Assembly: GCF_004135285.1 (NCBI RefSeq)
Contig: NZ_CP035494.1
Coordinates: forward strand, 2,542,001 to 2,606,000
Source: Microbacterium protaetiae
Lineage (GTDB): Bacteria > Actinomycetota > Actinomycetes > Actinomycetales > Microbacteriaceae
Reading direction: 5' to 3'
DNA length: 64,000 nt
Of the stretch, positions 42,872 through 51,164 are shown in pieces. The notes under the pieces are model-generated. The model made no database searches. It was not told the DNA's origin and worked only from the letters and a program-made list of their open reading frames with translations. Positions within the stretch are counted from its first letter, which is position 1. Every line of letters begins with the position of its first letter. Made by a program: the position numbers and the translations under genes.

Positions 42872-44701
42872 GTGCCCAACCCCACTCGTTACGGACGCTA
42901 CCGCATGCACGGCTCCGGCCGTCATGCGGTGATTTGTCGTCGCCGGTGGCCATGGATCACCGGAACGGTGGTCGTGGGTGTGGTCGGGATCTTCGCCGCA
43001 ATCGTGGCGGTGTTCGCCATTCAGGCGATCTCGGTGAAGAACGATCTGCTGGCCGCCAAATCGAAGATCTCGTCGATCGCGACCTACCTCAAGAGCGGCG
43101 AATCCGACAAGATCACCCAGGCCGGCGACGACATCCTCGACCTCACTCGCGGGGCGAACAGCACCGTGCAGGGGCCGCTGTGGGAGATCGCGTCGGGCAT
43201 CCCGCTGGTCGGCCAGAACGTCGACGCCGTGCGCAAGGCCACCGAGGCCACCAGCATCCTCGTCGAAGGCGCGCTGCCGGCAGGCATCACGATGCTCAGC
43301 TCGCTGAAGATCGACGATGTCTCGGTCTCGGGCGGGGGCGTCGACCTCGAACCGGTCGAAGAAGCAGCGAAGTCGCTGCCGGAGATCAATGCGGCCTTCG
43401 CCGCCGCTCAAGAGAGGCTCGACGGCGTGGATCGCACGAAGATCCTGCCGGTGGTCGACAACGCGATCGGATCGCTCTTCGACGTCATGGACGAGGCAGG
43501 CCCAGTCCTTGAGCAGGTCGAGCACTACCTGCCGACGATTCTCTCGGTCGCTGGAGCCGATGAGAAACGCACATACATGCTGGTGTTCCAGAACAACGCC
43601 GAGGCGCGCGCCGCGGGCGGGTTGCCGGCCGCGACGGCCATCGTCGAAGTCGACAACGGGCACATCAAGCTGCAGGACCAGACCAACACCAACACTTTCC
43701 GGCGTGATCTGCTGGTGATCGATCCGCCGGCCGAGGTGCAGTCGTTGTACGAAGCCGACACGTTCCGGGGCTTCGGCAACTTCACCCGCACGCCGGACTA
43801 TCTGACCACCGCGGCGGCCTTCGACTCCCTGTGGAATATCACCACCGGCAAGCACCTGGACGGCGTCATCATGCTCGACCCCGTCGTGCTCGCCCACGTG
43901 CTGAAGGTCACCGGCCCCATCACAACCGCCGACGGCCGCCAGTTGTCTTCTGACAACGTCGTCGATGCGCTGCTGTACGACGCCTACGTGCGTTACAAGG
44001 GCAACAACGCGCAGGACGCCTTCTTCGCCTCCGTCGCCGAGCGCGTCTTCAAGAAGCTGTCGTCGGGTGACTGGGATGTCATGGACATGCTCGACGAGCT
44101 GCACGGCTCGATTGTGGAAGATCGTCTGAAGGCGTGGTTCGCCGACGATGCCGAAGAGGCGATGGCGACCGAGCTGGGCATGGACGGAAAGCTCACCACC
44201 GACAACACCAAGACAACTCAGGTGGGGATTTACCTCAACGACGCGGCGTACAGCAAGCTCGAGTACTTCATGAAGACGCAGGTGAACGTCACCTGTGACC
44301 CCGACGCCGGCACGATGACCACTTCGATCACGATCTTCAACAGTGTGCCCAGCACCGGGATGACCAGCTACCAGCTCGGCATTCGCAATAAGCGCTACGA
44401 GATCCCCCGCCAAGACTTCGTTCTCGACGTGATGTACTTCGCGCCGCCCGGGTCTGAGATCATCTCGGTTGACCCGACGGGTGGCGACAACTGGGAGGGC
44501 CTGCGCAGCGGTGAGGAAAAAGGCCACCAGGGTCAGGTGGTTCGGGTCTACGTGGCGCAGAACTCATCACGCACGGTGTCGTACACCAGTTCCATACCCC
44601 AGGGTGATCTCGGCCCCGTTTCCGTCGACACGACGCCGACGGTGACCGACACTCCGATCACCGTCTCCAAGACGTGTGACGCCATCGTCACGGCGCCGTG
44701 A
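42872..44701 (+). CDS. DUF4012 family membrane-anchored protein
   Basis: The 609-aa protein has a basic N-terminal tail of about 28 residues, one membrane helix (about 29-52) and a large extracytoplasmic domain. It contains the family block YMLVFQNNAEARAAGGLPAA, GVIMLDPVVLAHVLKVTGPI, and a late YFAPPGSEI segment. It is a paralogue of the 17672 protein, but this copy keeps the fuller ARAAGG motif. No enzyme activity is established for DUF4012; its repeated presence at polymer loci suggests a role in envelope glycan assembly (inference). It starts at GTG 42872, leaderless. It ends 3 bp from the convergent ligase/polymerase gene. Confidence 0.83.
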   Translation: MPNPTRYGRYRMHGSGRHAVICRRRWPWITGTVVVGVVGIFAAIVAVFAIQAISVKNDLLAAKSKISSIATYLKSGESDKITQAGDDILDLTRGANSTVQGPLWEIASGIPLVGQNVDAVRKATEATSILVEGALPAGITMLSSLKIDDVSVSGGGVDLEPVEEAAKSLPEINAAFAAAQERLDGVDRTKILPVVDNAIGSLFDVMDEAGPVLEQVEHYLPTILSVAGADEKRTYMLVFQNNAEARAAGGLPAATAIVEVDNGHIKLQDQTNTNTFRRDLLVIDPPAEVQSLYEADTFRGFGNFTRTPDYLTTAAAFDSLWNITTGKHLDGVIMLDPVVLAHVLKVTGPITTADGRQLSSDNVVDALLYDAYVRYKGNNAQDAFFASVAERVFKKLSSGDWDVMDMLDELHGSIVEDRLKAWFADDAEEAMATELGMDGKLTTDNTKTTQVGIYLNDAAYSKLEYFMKTQVNVTCDPDAGTMTTSITIFNSVPSTGMTSYQLGIRNKRYEIPRQDFVLDVMYFAPPGSEIISVDPTGGDNWEGLRSGEEKGHQGQVVRVYVAQNSSRTVSYTSSIPQGDLGPVSVDTTPTVTDTPITVSKTCDAIVTAP

Positions 44702-44704
44702 CGT

Positions 44705-46000
44705 TCACTGTGGGGGCAGTTGCGAGCCTTCTTCTGTGACGACATCCATCCGCTCCCGCCACGAGCGTGACTGACCGGCACGCACGAGACAGACGACCAG
44801 CAGCAGCAGGCCCGCGCCGAACAGGGCGAAGCTCTCGAACAGCGAGTTGACGATGAGCGTGACCAGGATCAGCGGGGTCCACGCGTAGACGATCGACCGG
44901 CGCTCGCCGGCGACCAGCCATGCGCGCATCGTGGCGATGCCGACCATCGCGACGAACAGGAACGCGCCGACCCAGCCGACCTGCAGCACCAGGTCGGCGT
45001 AGGCGTTCAGGCCGGTCGTGTAGCTCTTGTCGAGGGCGTAGTTGATGGAGATGAAGGGGTACTCGTCTTGCGGCCAGGGACCGAACCAGCCGAACCCCTG
45101 AATCGGGTTGAAGCGCACGAAGATCGACATCATGCGCCACAGGTTCGCGCGAATCGAGAAATCGGGCCCCGCGGCGGCGATGATCTGGTGGCGGAACAGG
45201 TAGGCGGTGCCCAGCGCGATGACCGACACCGCGCCCAGGCTCCATTGGAAAGTGTTGCGGTTGTGCGGCTGCATGCGGCGCACGATCGCCAGCACGCCGG
45301 TGGCGAGCCCCACCGACGCCGCGAGCACCAGCACGGTGGGTGAGCGCGAGAGTGCGGCCAGCAGGCCGCCGACGGCCACCGAGTAGACGGCCAGGCCCGG
45401 CCGTACCGAGGCGGTGCGCCATTCGACGACGAACGTGATCAGGGCCAGCACCGCGACGAACCCGAGCATGTTGCGCGAGCCGAAGATGCCCTCGATCGGG
45501 CCGAGGCCCGTGATGTTTCCCTCGATGCCGAGAAGATGCAGGGGCTGGGGGAGCAGGATGCCGATGACGATCTCGAGGCCGAGTGAGATCGACAGCAGCC
45601 AGCGCATCACATCGCCCAGAGCGCGTGCGGTCTGCAGGGTGTCGCGCACGTGGCCGACGACGATGGCCAGGAAGGCCACGCCGTTGAACGACACCCACCC
45701 GACGAAGGTCTGCGAGGGAGCACCGCTCCAGAACACGCTGATGCCCAGCCAGGCGGTCAACACGATCAGGGTGATGGGTACGAGGCGCAAGAACGAGAGC
45801 TCGCGGTGCCGGGCCACCAGCATCCCCAATCCAACCACGCACAGTCCGGCGATCATGGTCACGTAGGTGACCTGGCCGGCCAGCCATTGCACGGCGTGTG
45901 CGGAGAAGACGGTGCCGAGCGTCGTCAGCGTGAAGGCCCGTGCCAGGCCCGCCGAGTGCAGCAGCTCGGACAGCCAGCGCAGGTGTGCGGGCGCTCTCAC
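44705..46000 (-). CDS. O-antigen ligase/polymerase (Wzy/WaaL-like) membrane protein
   Basis: This 431-aa polytopic protein has about 10-12 hydrophobic segments. A large outside loop in the second half carries EGIFGSRNMLGFVAVL, followed by RSPTVLVLAAS and NLWRMMSIFVRFNPIQGFGWFG; conserved R/H and G-x-G-x-F residues in such loops are typical of O-antigen ligase domain proteins. It probably polymerises or ligates glycan repeat units on the outer face of the membrane. Its GTG start shares GTGA with the stop of the upstream paralogue, so the two are translationally coupled. A longer overlapping reading in another frame (to 46082) is a GC-rich shadow. Confidence 0.85.
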   Translation of the reverse strand: MRAPAHLRWLSELLHSAGLARAFTLTTLGTVFSAHAVQWLAGQVTYVTMIAGLCVVGLGMLVARHRELSFLRLVPITLIVLTAWLGISVFWSGAPSQTFVGWVSFNGVAFLAIVVGHVRDTLQTARALGDVMRWLLSISLGLEIVIGILLPQPLHLLGIEGNITGLGPIEGIFGSRNMLGFVAVLALITFVVEWRTASVRPGLAVYSVAVGGLLAALSRSPTVLVLAASVGLATGVLAIVRRMQPHNRNTFQWSLGAVSVIALGTAYLFRHQIIAAAGPDFSIRANLWRMMSIFVRFNPIQGFGWFGPWPQDEYPFISINYALDKSYTTGLNAYADLVLQVGWVGAFLFVAMVGIATMRAWLVAGERRSIVYAWTPLILVTLIVNSLFESFALFGAGLLLLVVCLVRAGQSRSWRERMDVVTEEGSQLPPQ

Positions 46001-47421
46001 CGCTGCGCCCCGGCTTCGGGGGGAGCAGCGTCGATGAGCTCACCGCGCTCGATGGCCACCCGCTGCTCGATTCGCCCGACACCCACGTGCGGCGACTGCT
46101 TGATCTTGAACGCGAGCATGACCACGGCCATCCATCCCCACAGCAGCAGGGGTTCCGACTCGGCCAGCCCCTGCACGAGCAGCAGGGCGCCCACCAGCGT
46201 GGGCAGCAGCGTCAGCGGCGAGTACGGCCGGTCGGCGTGCAGGTCCCACCGCGGCCGATCGACGGCGAAGAACCACGACCGCCAGATGTAGGCGAGATAC
46301 AGCAGCGCCAGCAGCACGACTCCGACGACGCCCAGTTGCATCGACACGTCGATCCACATGTTGTGTGCCTGCATGACCGTCTGGCCGTGATCGATGATCC
46401 AGCCGTCGAAGTGCGGGTCGGTGGGGATCCAGGGGGTGGCGAAGCCGTTGCCGACGACGGGATGCTGCGCCGTGCGATCGAGCACGCTCTGCCAGATCGT
46501 CTCACGCCCGGTGAGGTCGGCAGAGCGGCCCAGCGCGGCGAAGATGCGCCCGCGCAGTAACCAGGCCGTCAGGGCCCCGCCCAGGCCGACGACCGCGAAC
46601 AGCACGTACCACTTCGTGCGGGCGCCCGGCCGTTGTGCGGTGCGCATGAGCAGCACCGTGGCCAGCACGACCAGCACGCCGACGGCGGCGAGGTAGATCG
46701 TGGCCGACGACGCGCGATACATGAGAAAAGCGGCCACCGCGATCCACACGATCAGCAGCGAGCGGCGCGGAGCGCGCGAAGCGAAGCGGATGGCGAAGAC
46801 GATGATGGCCAGCAGGCACGCGGCCGCCAGCGGATTCGCGCTGCCGTAGATGCCCTGGATGCGGCCGTCGTTGAAAAGATTGCCGCGGCACCAGTACACG
46901 ATCGGGTCGGCGGCCGGGTTCTCGGGGATCACGAACCCCGGCAGCAGCGGGCTGCGGATGAACGCCGCCACGATGAACTCGAACAGCAGTGACAACCCCA
47001 GGCACCACTTCAACGCCGACGCTATGGCCCGCACCAGCTCACGCCAGGTGAGCACCGCCGCGACGAACAGACCCTGCAGCGAAGTGATCACCAGCAGTGC
47101 CCAGGTGATCGCCGAGGTGCCCGGCCAGTGCGACCAGGCGATCGACAGTCCCGCCCACACCATGTAGGCGACCGGGAACCAGGGCAGGCGCCGCCATTGC
47201 ACCGGCGGGCGCACGACCAGCCACAGCACGACCGAGACGATGCCAGAGGCGATAGTGAGGGCGCCGGTGGCCACCGTGCCGATCGCGTTGACCCATGCCA
47301 CGCCCGACAGCGCGAGGAACAGCACGAAGATGCACCATGCGCGCAACAGCAGGTGCGCCGTCTTCTCGCGGACGGGCGCCGTGGGAGCGGCGGCGACGGA
47401 GTGCTTCGAGGGGACGGCCAT
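45997..47421 (-). CDS. O-antigen ligase/polymerase-like membrane protein
   Basis: The 474-aa polytopic protein is counted from ATG 47421. An upstream extension to 47604 is low-complexity and hydrophilic and was rejected. It has about 11-12 membrane segments. The ligase-type loop carries GRIQGIYGSANPLAAACLLAI, then SSATIYLAAVGVLVV, RETIWQSVLDRTAQHPVVGNGFATPW and AHNMWIDVSMQLG (the H-N motif conserved in WaaL/Wzy proteins). It is related to the next gene on the operon, so one may polymerise and the other ligate. No clear ribosome binding site; a CTGAAT box lies six bases before the ATG but fits the -10 consensus poorly. Confidence 0.85.
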   Translation of the reverse strand: MAVPSKHSVAAAPTAPVREKTAHLLLRAWCIFVLFLALSGVAWVNAIGTVATGALTIASGIVSVVLWLVVRPPVQWRRLPWFPVAYMVWAGLSIAWSHWPGTSAITWALLVITSLQGLFVAAVLTWRELVRAIASALKWCLGLSLLFEFIVAAFIRSPLLPGFVIPENPAADPIVYWCRGNLFNDGRIQGIYGSANPLAAACLLAIIVFAIRFASRAPRRSLLIVWIAVAAFLMYRASSATIYLAAVGVLVVLATVLLMRTAQRPGARTKWYVLFAVVGLGGALTAWLLRGRIFAALGRSADLTGRETIWQSVLDRTAQHPVVGNGFATPWIPTDPHFDGWIIDHGQTVMQAHNMWIDVSMQLGVVGVVLLALLYLAYIWRSWFFAVDRPRWDLHADRPYSPLTLLPTLVGALLLVQGLAESEPLLLWGWMAVVMLAFKIKQSPHVGVGRIEQRVAIERGELIDAAPPEAGAQR

Positions 47422-47673
47422 GGTGGAATTCAGGGTACCGTGCCGAGCTTTGCCGGCCGGGGCGCGCGGGCAACCGTGTACGCAGGGGCGGCGCCCCCTG
47501 TCTGCGCCATCCGTCACCGCTTCGTTATCGGATGGCGACACGCCGTCGGCGCGTCGCGAAGGTTCAACCCGAGCGTGAGGCTTTAGTATCTGCGACTTGA
47601 CCATCTCGAATCACACGGGTGTAATTATCTGCAAGCGCTTATCGCGTGGGGGGAAAGCAGGTAGGAGAACGAG

Positions 47674-47994
47674 ATGACGGGCGCACAGTACCGCTCAGGC
47701 GTTCCCGCAGATTGGTTCGTCGATCCTGTCGATCTGGGAGTGCCGGGTGTTCGGCAACCGGTCGAAGAGGACAATCCGCTCGCGTGGCAGGCAGACGCCC
47801 TGTGTGCGCAGACCGATCCGGAAGCGTTTTTTCCGGAGAAGGGCGGTTCGACACGTGATGCCAAGCGCATCTGCCAGACGTGCGAGGTTCGGGCGCAGTG
47901 TCTTGAATATGCACTGCAGAACGACGAGCGCTTCGGCATTTGGGGCGGGCTCAGCGAACGCGAGCGTCGCCGGCTGAAGCGGCAGGCCAGCTGA
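47674..47994 (+). CDS. whiB: WhiB-family iron-sulfur transcriptional regulator
   Basis: This is a 106-aa cytoplasmic regulator. The four cluster cysteines are C44, C67, C70 and C76 (C-x22-C-x2-C-x5-C), followed by the GIWGG turn (88-92) and a basic tail RERRRLKRQA for DNA and sigma-factor interaction. Residues LCAQTDPEAFFPEKGGST match the WhiB/WhmD (WhiB2) subgroup, which controls septation and development in actinobacteria. ATG 47674 has AGGAG six bases upstream. The following genes (GT2 membrane protein, DUF5719, zincin-like, DUF3499) repeat the conserved neighbourhood of this subgroup. A strong hairpin overlaps its stop codon. Confidence 0.93.
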   Translation: MTGAQYRSGVPADWFVDPVDLGVPGVRQPVEEDNPLAWQADALCAQTDPEAFFPEKGGSTRDAKRICQTCEVRAQCLEYALQNDERFGIWGGLSERERRRLKRQAS

Positions 47995-48013
47995 GGGGCA
48001 TCCGCCCCTCAGC
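47990..48013. terminator. Strong hairpin terminator after whiB
   Basis: A perfect 10-bp stem GCTGAGGGGC / GCCCCTCAGC with an ATCC loop starts within the last codons of whiB, so the stop codon lies in the left arm. There is no U-tract, usual for actinobacteria. Confidence 0.75.
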
Positions 48014-48053
48014 GGCGGCCGCGCGGCCAGTGACGCCCGTTTCGACTCGCTCG

Positions 48054-48119
48054 CTGCGCTCGCTCGCCCAACGACCGGGGGGTGCGCTGCGCTCGCTCGC
48101 TCAACGACCGGGGGGTGCG
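48054..48119. repeat. Tandem duplication of a 33-bp intergenic element
   Basis: Two adjacent 33-bp units (48054-48086 and 48087-48119), each carrying GCTCGCTCGC, CAACGACC and GGGGGGTGCG, differ at one base (C/T). The CTCGCTGCGCTCGCT-type motif is known to me as a dispersed extragenic element of Microbacteriaceae; no coding role is seen. Confidence 0.65.
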
Positions 48120-48170
48120 CGGCGAGTCGGGGCCGGAAAGGGCCGCGCGTCGGCCTAGGCTGTCCAGGTC

Positions 48171-51164
48171 ATGCCCGCCCGAGTTCACGCCCTTCTCGTC
48201 GTGCGCCCCGATGCGCGCGTGCCCGCCGCTCACCGGCTGGAGCGCACGCTGGCCGCGCTCGCCGTCCAGACGCACCCGGTCTCGGCGCTGACCATCGTGC
48301 TGTGCGGCGAAGACCCCGACGCAGCCGCGTTCGCTGCGGCATCCGGCGCCGTCGAGGTCATCACCGCATCACGCGCCACGAGCTTCGCCGAGGCGCTGCT
48401 GCGAGCCGGTCGCTCCGTGCAGGGCGACGCCGTCTGGCTGCTCGCGCAAGACACCCTGCCCGAAGCCGACGCCCTCGCTCACCTGGCTGACGCCCTCGAG
48501 ATAGCGCCGTCGGTGGGCATGGCCGCTCCCAAACTGGTGCGCTGGGACGAGCAGGCCCGCATCGTCTCACTCGGGGTGACCATGACCCGCCTGGGCCGCA
48601 CCATCGGGCTGGCCGACGACGAGTTCGACCAGGGCCAGCACGACGCCACCGAAGACGTCTTGGGCTGCGACATCCGGGCCGCCCTCGTGCGCACCGAGGC
48701 CTGGACCCGGGTGCAGGGCGTGGATCCGGCACTGGCCGGTGCCGACGAAGGACTCGACCTAGGCGTGCGCATCCGCCTGGCCGGTGGGCGTGTCAGCGTC
48801 GTGCCGGCCGCGCGTGTGGCCGTGTACGGCGACGGCGTGGCCGGCCCCACCGGGCTGCCCCCTGAGCGCAGCGCCCACAACACCTACGCGCACCGGCGCG
48901 CCCAGCTGCATCGGCGCCTGGCATACGCGCAGGCCTGGGCGGTGCCCCTGCTGTGGCTCGCGCTGATTCCGGTTGCGCTGTGGCGCACTATCGTGCAGCT
49001 GGTCGCCAAGACCCCGGCCCGCATCGTTCCCGAATGGGGGGCCACCGGCGTGAGCATTGTGCGGGTGGGGGCGCTTGCGCGTGCGCGCTCGCGCATCCGC
49101 CGCGCCCGCAGCGTGCACTGGAGCCAGCTCGCACCGCTGCGGATGACCCGCGACCGGCTGCGGCACTCGCTGCACCCCGATCAAGACGCCCGCGAAGCGC
49201 TCTCGCAGCGCGGCGAGCTGCGCTTCTTCACCGGCGGCGGCGCGTGGGCGGTGCTCGGTGCGCTCGCGGTGTCGATCGCCATGTTCCCGTCGCTTCTGGT
49301 CTGGCCCGCGCTGGGCGGGGGTGCTCTCGCTCCGCTGCGGTCGACCGTGGCGCGGCTGTGGTCGGATGCCGGTTTCGGCCTGCGCCCGACGGGCCTGGGC
49401 GAGATCGGCCCGGCCGACCCGTTCTCGGCGGTCGTCGCCGTTCTGGGCAGCCTCTGGCCCGGCGATCCGTCGAAGGCCCTCGTGCTGCTGTGGATCTTCG
49501 CGCTGCCACTGGCCGTGCTCGGCGGCTGGTTCGCCGCCACTCGGGTGACCGACCGCTCGGTGCTGCGCATCACCGGAGCCGTCGCCTGGGCGCTGGCGCC
49601 GACCTTCTTGGCCGCGCTCACCCAGGGACGCCCCGCTGCGGTGCTTGTGCACGTGCTGCTTCCCTGGCTCATCTACGCCGGCACGGCGGCGCACCGCTCG
49701 TGGGGGGCCGCCGGTGCGGCATCCCTGCTCTTGGCCGCCGTCATCGCCTGCGCACCCTCGCTTGCCCCCGCCCTGGTTCTGGTGTGGCTTGTGCTGCTGA
49801 TCGTGCTGTCGATCGTGCGGCGTGGGCACGGCGCCGCGCGGGTCGCATGGGTGGTCGTTCCCGCAGCCGTGCTGGCGGCGCCGGTCGTGTTCCGTCAGCT
49901 CGCCGAGGCGAACCTGTGGGCGCTGCTGGCAGACCCGGGCGTGCCGTGGGCGGGTGCACAGGCCACGGCGGATGCCGCGGGCCGGGCGCTTCTGGCCGGC
50001 GGCTCGCCGACGATGGACCCGGGCGGCTGGGGCGCGCTGTTGCGCGGCGGAGCGTTCGGGCCCTGGGCAGCGACGATTCCGGCGCCCTGGCTGCTGGTGC
50101 TGCTCGCCCCGCTGGGCATCATCGCGGTGCTCGCCCTGTTCACACGTCGCTGGATCGCCGGACTTGTTCTGGTGCTGGTCGCCCTGGCGGGGCTGGCGAG
50201 CGCATTCGCGGCCGTGGGCATCGCGGTGTCGACCGCGGGCGCCGATGCGGTGCCGATCTGGCCGGGCAATGCGCTGAGTCTGGTGTGGGCGTGCGCGGTC
50301 GGTGCCGCGTTGATCACCCTCGACACCGGCTTCGCCCCGGATGTCTCGCCCGACGCCGACCGCGCGCTGGCGGCGGGACGCATACGGGCGCTGAGCGCCA
50401 CCGTCGTGATGCTGGCTCTGGCCGTGTTCGCACTGCCGGCGCTGTCGGCGCAGCTGCGCGGCACGACAACCCTCACCAACGGTCCCGAATCGACCCTGCC
50501 GGCCTTCGTCGCCGCCTCGGGACGCAGCGACGCAAACACCGGCACCGTCGTCTTGCAGCCGCTGGCATCCGGCGCCGTGACCGCGCAGGTGGCGTGGGGC
50601 GAGAGTCAGACCCTCGGCGGCCAGTCGACGGTGCTGGCCACCCGCACGGCACCCACCGCGACCGACAGAGAGATCGCCGAACTGGCGGCCGATCTTGTCA
50701 CGCCCACCTCGACCGACGTCGTCGACCGTTTGCGCCGCGACGGGATCGGATTCGTGCTGCTGCGCAATGCTGACGATGGGGCCGACGATGACTCTGCGCG
50801 CGAGCTGATGCTGGGTGCCGGCACCGCGCTCGACCAGCGCGAGGGGCTCGACGCGGTCGGCTCCACCGACAAGGGCACCCTGTGGCGGGTGACCGGTGAG
50901 GTGACCCCGCGGGCGAGCGCCTCGGCGGCCACCGGACATCTGGGTCGCGGCATCGCCGCCGCCCAGCTCATCGCGGTCGCTGCCGCCTTGCTGCTGGCCG
51001 TGCCCACGGCGAGCTCACGCCGCCGCGCACGGCAGCTGCCGCGCGTCGTCGGGCGCCGTGCGCGGCGCCGCGTTGCAACGCCGCCGCCCGTCAAGGCCGC
51101 AGGTGCCACCGCCGACCCCGCGGTACCGGCATCCGCCCCGGCCGAGCAGGGGGAGCAGTCATGA
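48171..51164 (+). CDS. Large GT2-type membrane protein downstream of whiB
   Basis: This 997-aa protein has an N-terminal GT-A-like domain (about 1-250) with LRTL..VQTHPVSAL-type entry, an AAPKLVRWDE segment and DEGLDLGVRIRLAGG, as in GT2/galactofuranosyl-type domains. About 12 hydrophobic segments follow between residues 260 and 800, then a soluble beta part, one more helix and a basic/proline-rich tail. The acceptor is unknown; it probably glycosylates an envelope component. A TAGGCT -10 box lies nine bases before ATG 48171, suggesting little or no 5' leader. The stop overlaps the DUF5719 start (ATGA), so the two are coupled and may form a complex. Several long alternative frames here are GC shadows. 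Confidence 0.85.
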   Translation: MPARVHALLVVRPDARVPAAHRLERTLAALAVQTHPVSALTIVLCGEDPDAAAFAAASGAVEVITASRATSFAEALLRAGRSVQGDAVWLLAQDTLPEADALAHLADALEIAPSVGMAAPKLVRWDEQARIVSLGVTMTRLGRTIGLADDEFDQGQHDATEDVLGCDIRAALVRTEAWTRVQGVDPALAGADEGLDLGVRIRLAGGRVSVVPAARVAVYGDGVAGPTGLPPERSAHNTYAHRRAQLHRRLAYAQAWAVPLLWLALIPVALWRTIVQLVAKTPARIVPEWGATGVSIVRVGALARARSRIRRARSVHWSQLAPLRMTRDRLRHSLHPDQDAREALSQRGELRFFTGGGAWAVLGALAVSIAMFPSLLVWPALGGGALAPLRSTVARLWSDAGFGLRPTGLGEIGPADPFSAVVAVLGSLWPGDPSKALVLLWIFALPLAVLGGWFAATRVTDRSVLRITGAVAWALAPTFLAALTQGRPAAVLVHVLLPWLIYAGTAAHRSWGAAGAASLLLAAVIACAPSLAPALVLVWLVLLIVLSIVRRGHGAARVAWVVVPAAVLAAPVVFRQLAEANLWALLADPGVPWAGAQATADAAGRALLAGGSPTMDPGGWGALLRGGAFGPWAATIPAPWLLVLLAPLGIIAVLALFTRRWIAGLVLVLVALAGLASAFAAVGIAVSTAGADAVPIWPGNALSLVWACAVGAALITLDTGFAPDVSPDADRALAAGRIRALSATVVMLALAVFALPALSAQLRGTTTLTNGPESTLPAFVAASGRSDANTGTVVLQPLASGAVTAQVAWGESQTLGGQSTVLATRTAPTATDREIAELAADLVTPTSTDVVDRLRRDGIGFVLLRNADDGADDDSARELMLGAGTALDQREGLDAVGSTDKGTLWRVTGEVTPRASASAATGHLGRGIAAAQLIAVAAALLLAVPTASSRRRARQLPRVVGRRARRRVATPPPVKAAGATADPAVPASAPAEQGEQS

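Noticed and set aside
42830..44527. 565-aa reverse frame over DUF4012
   Set aside because: No family motif, rich in His/Arg/Asp; shadow of the forward gene.
44688..46082. Long reverse-strand frame overlapping the ligase gene
   Set aside because: It is Arg/His/Pro-rich without membrane segments, while the overlapping frame encodes a typical polytopic ligase-like protein; a GC-bias shadow.
47422..47604. N-terminal extension of the second ligase-like gene
   Set aside because: Hydrophilic, low-complexity residues and no ribosome binding site; ATG 47421 gives a normal membrane protein start.
48054..48119. CRISPR-like array
   Set aside because: Only two directly abutting units without spacers; a tandem repeat.
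48953..50773. 606-aa second forward frame inside the same gene
   Set aside because: Same strand but low-complexity Arg/Ala/Gly translation; a frame shadow of the 997-aa protein.
48759..50939. 726-aa reverse-strand frame inside the GT2 membrane protein gene
   Set aside because: Composition is extreme (Arg, Gln, Gly, His) with no motif; it mirrors the real forward gene.
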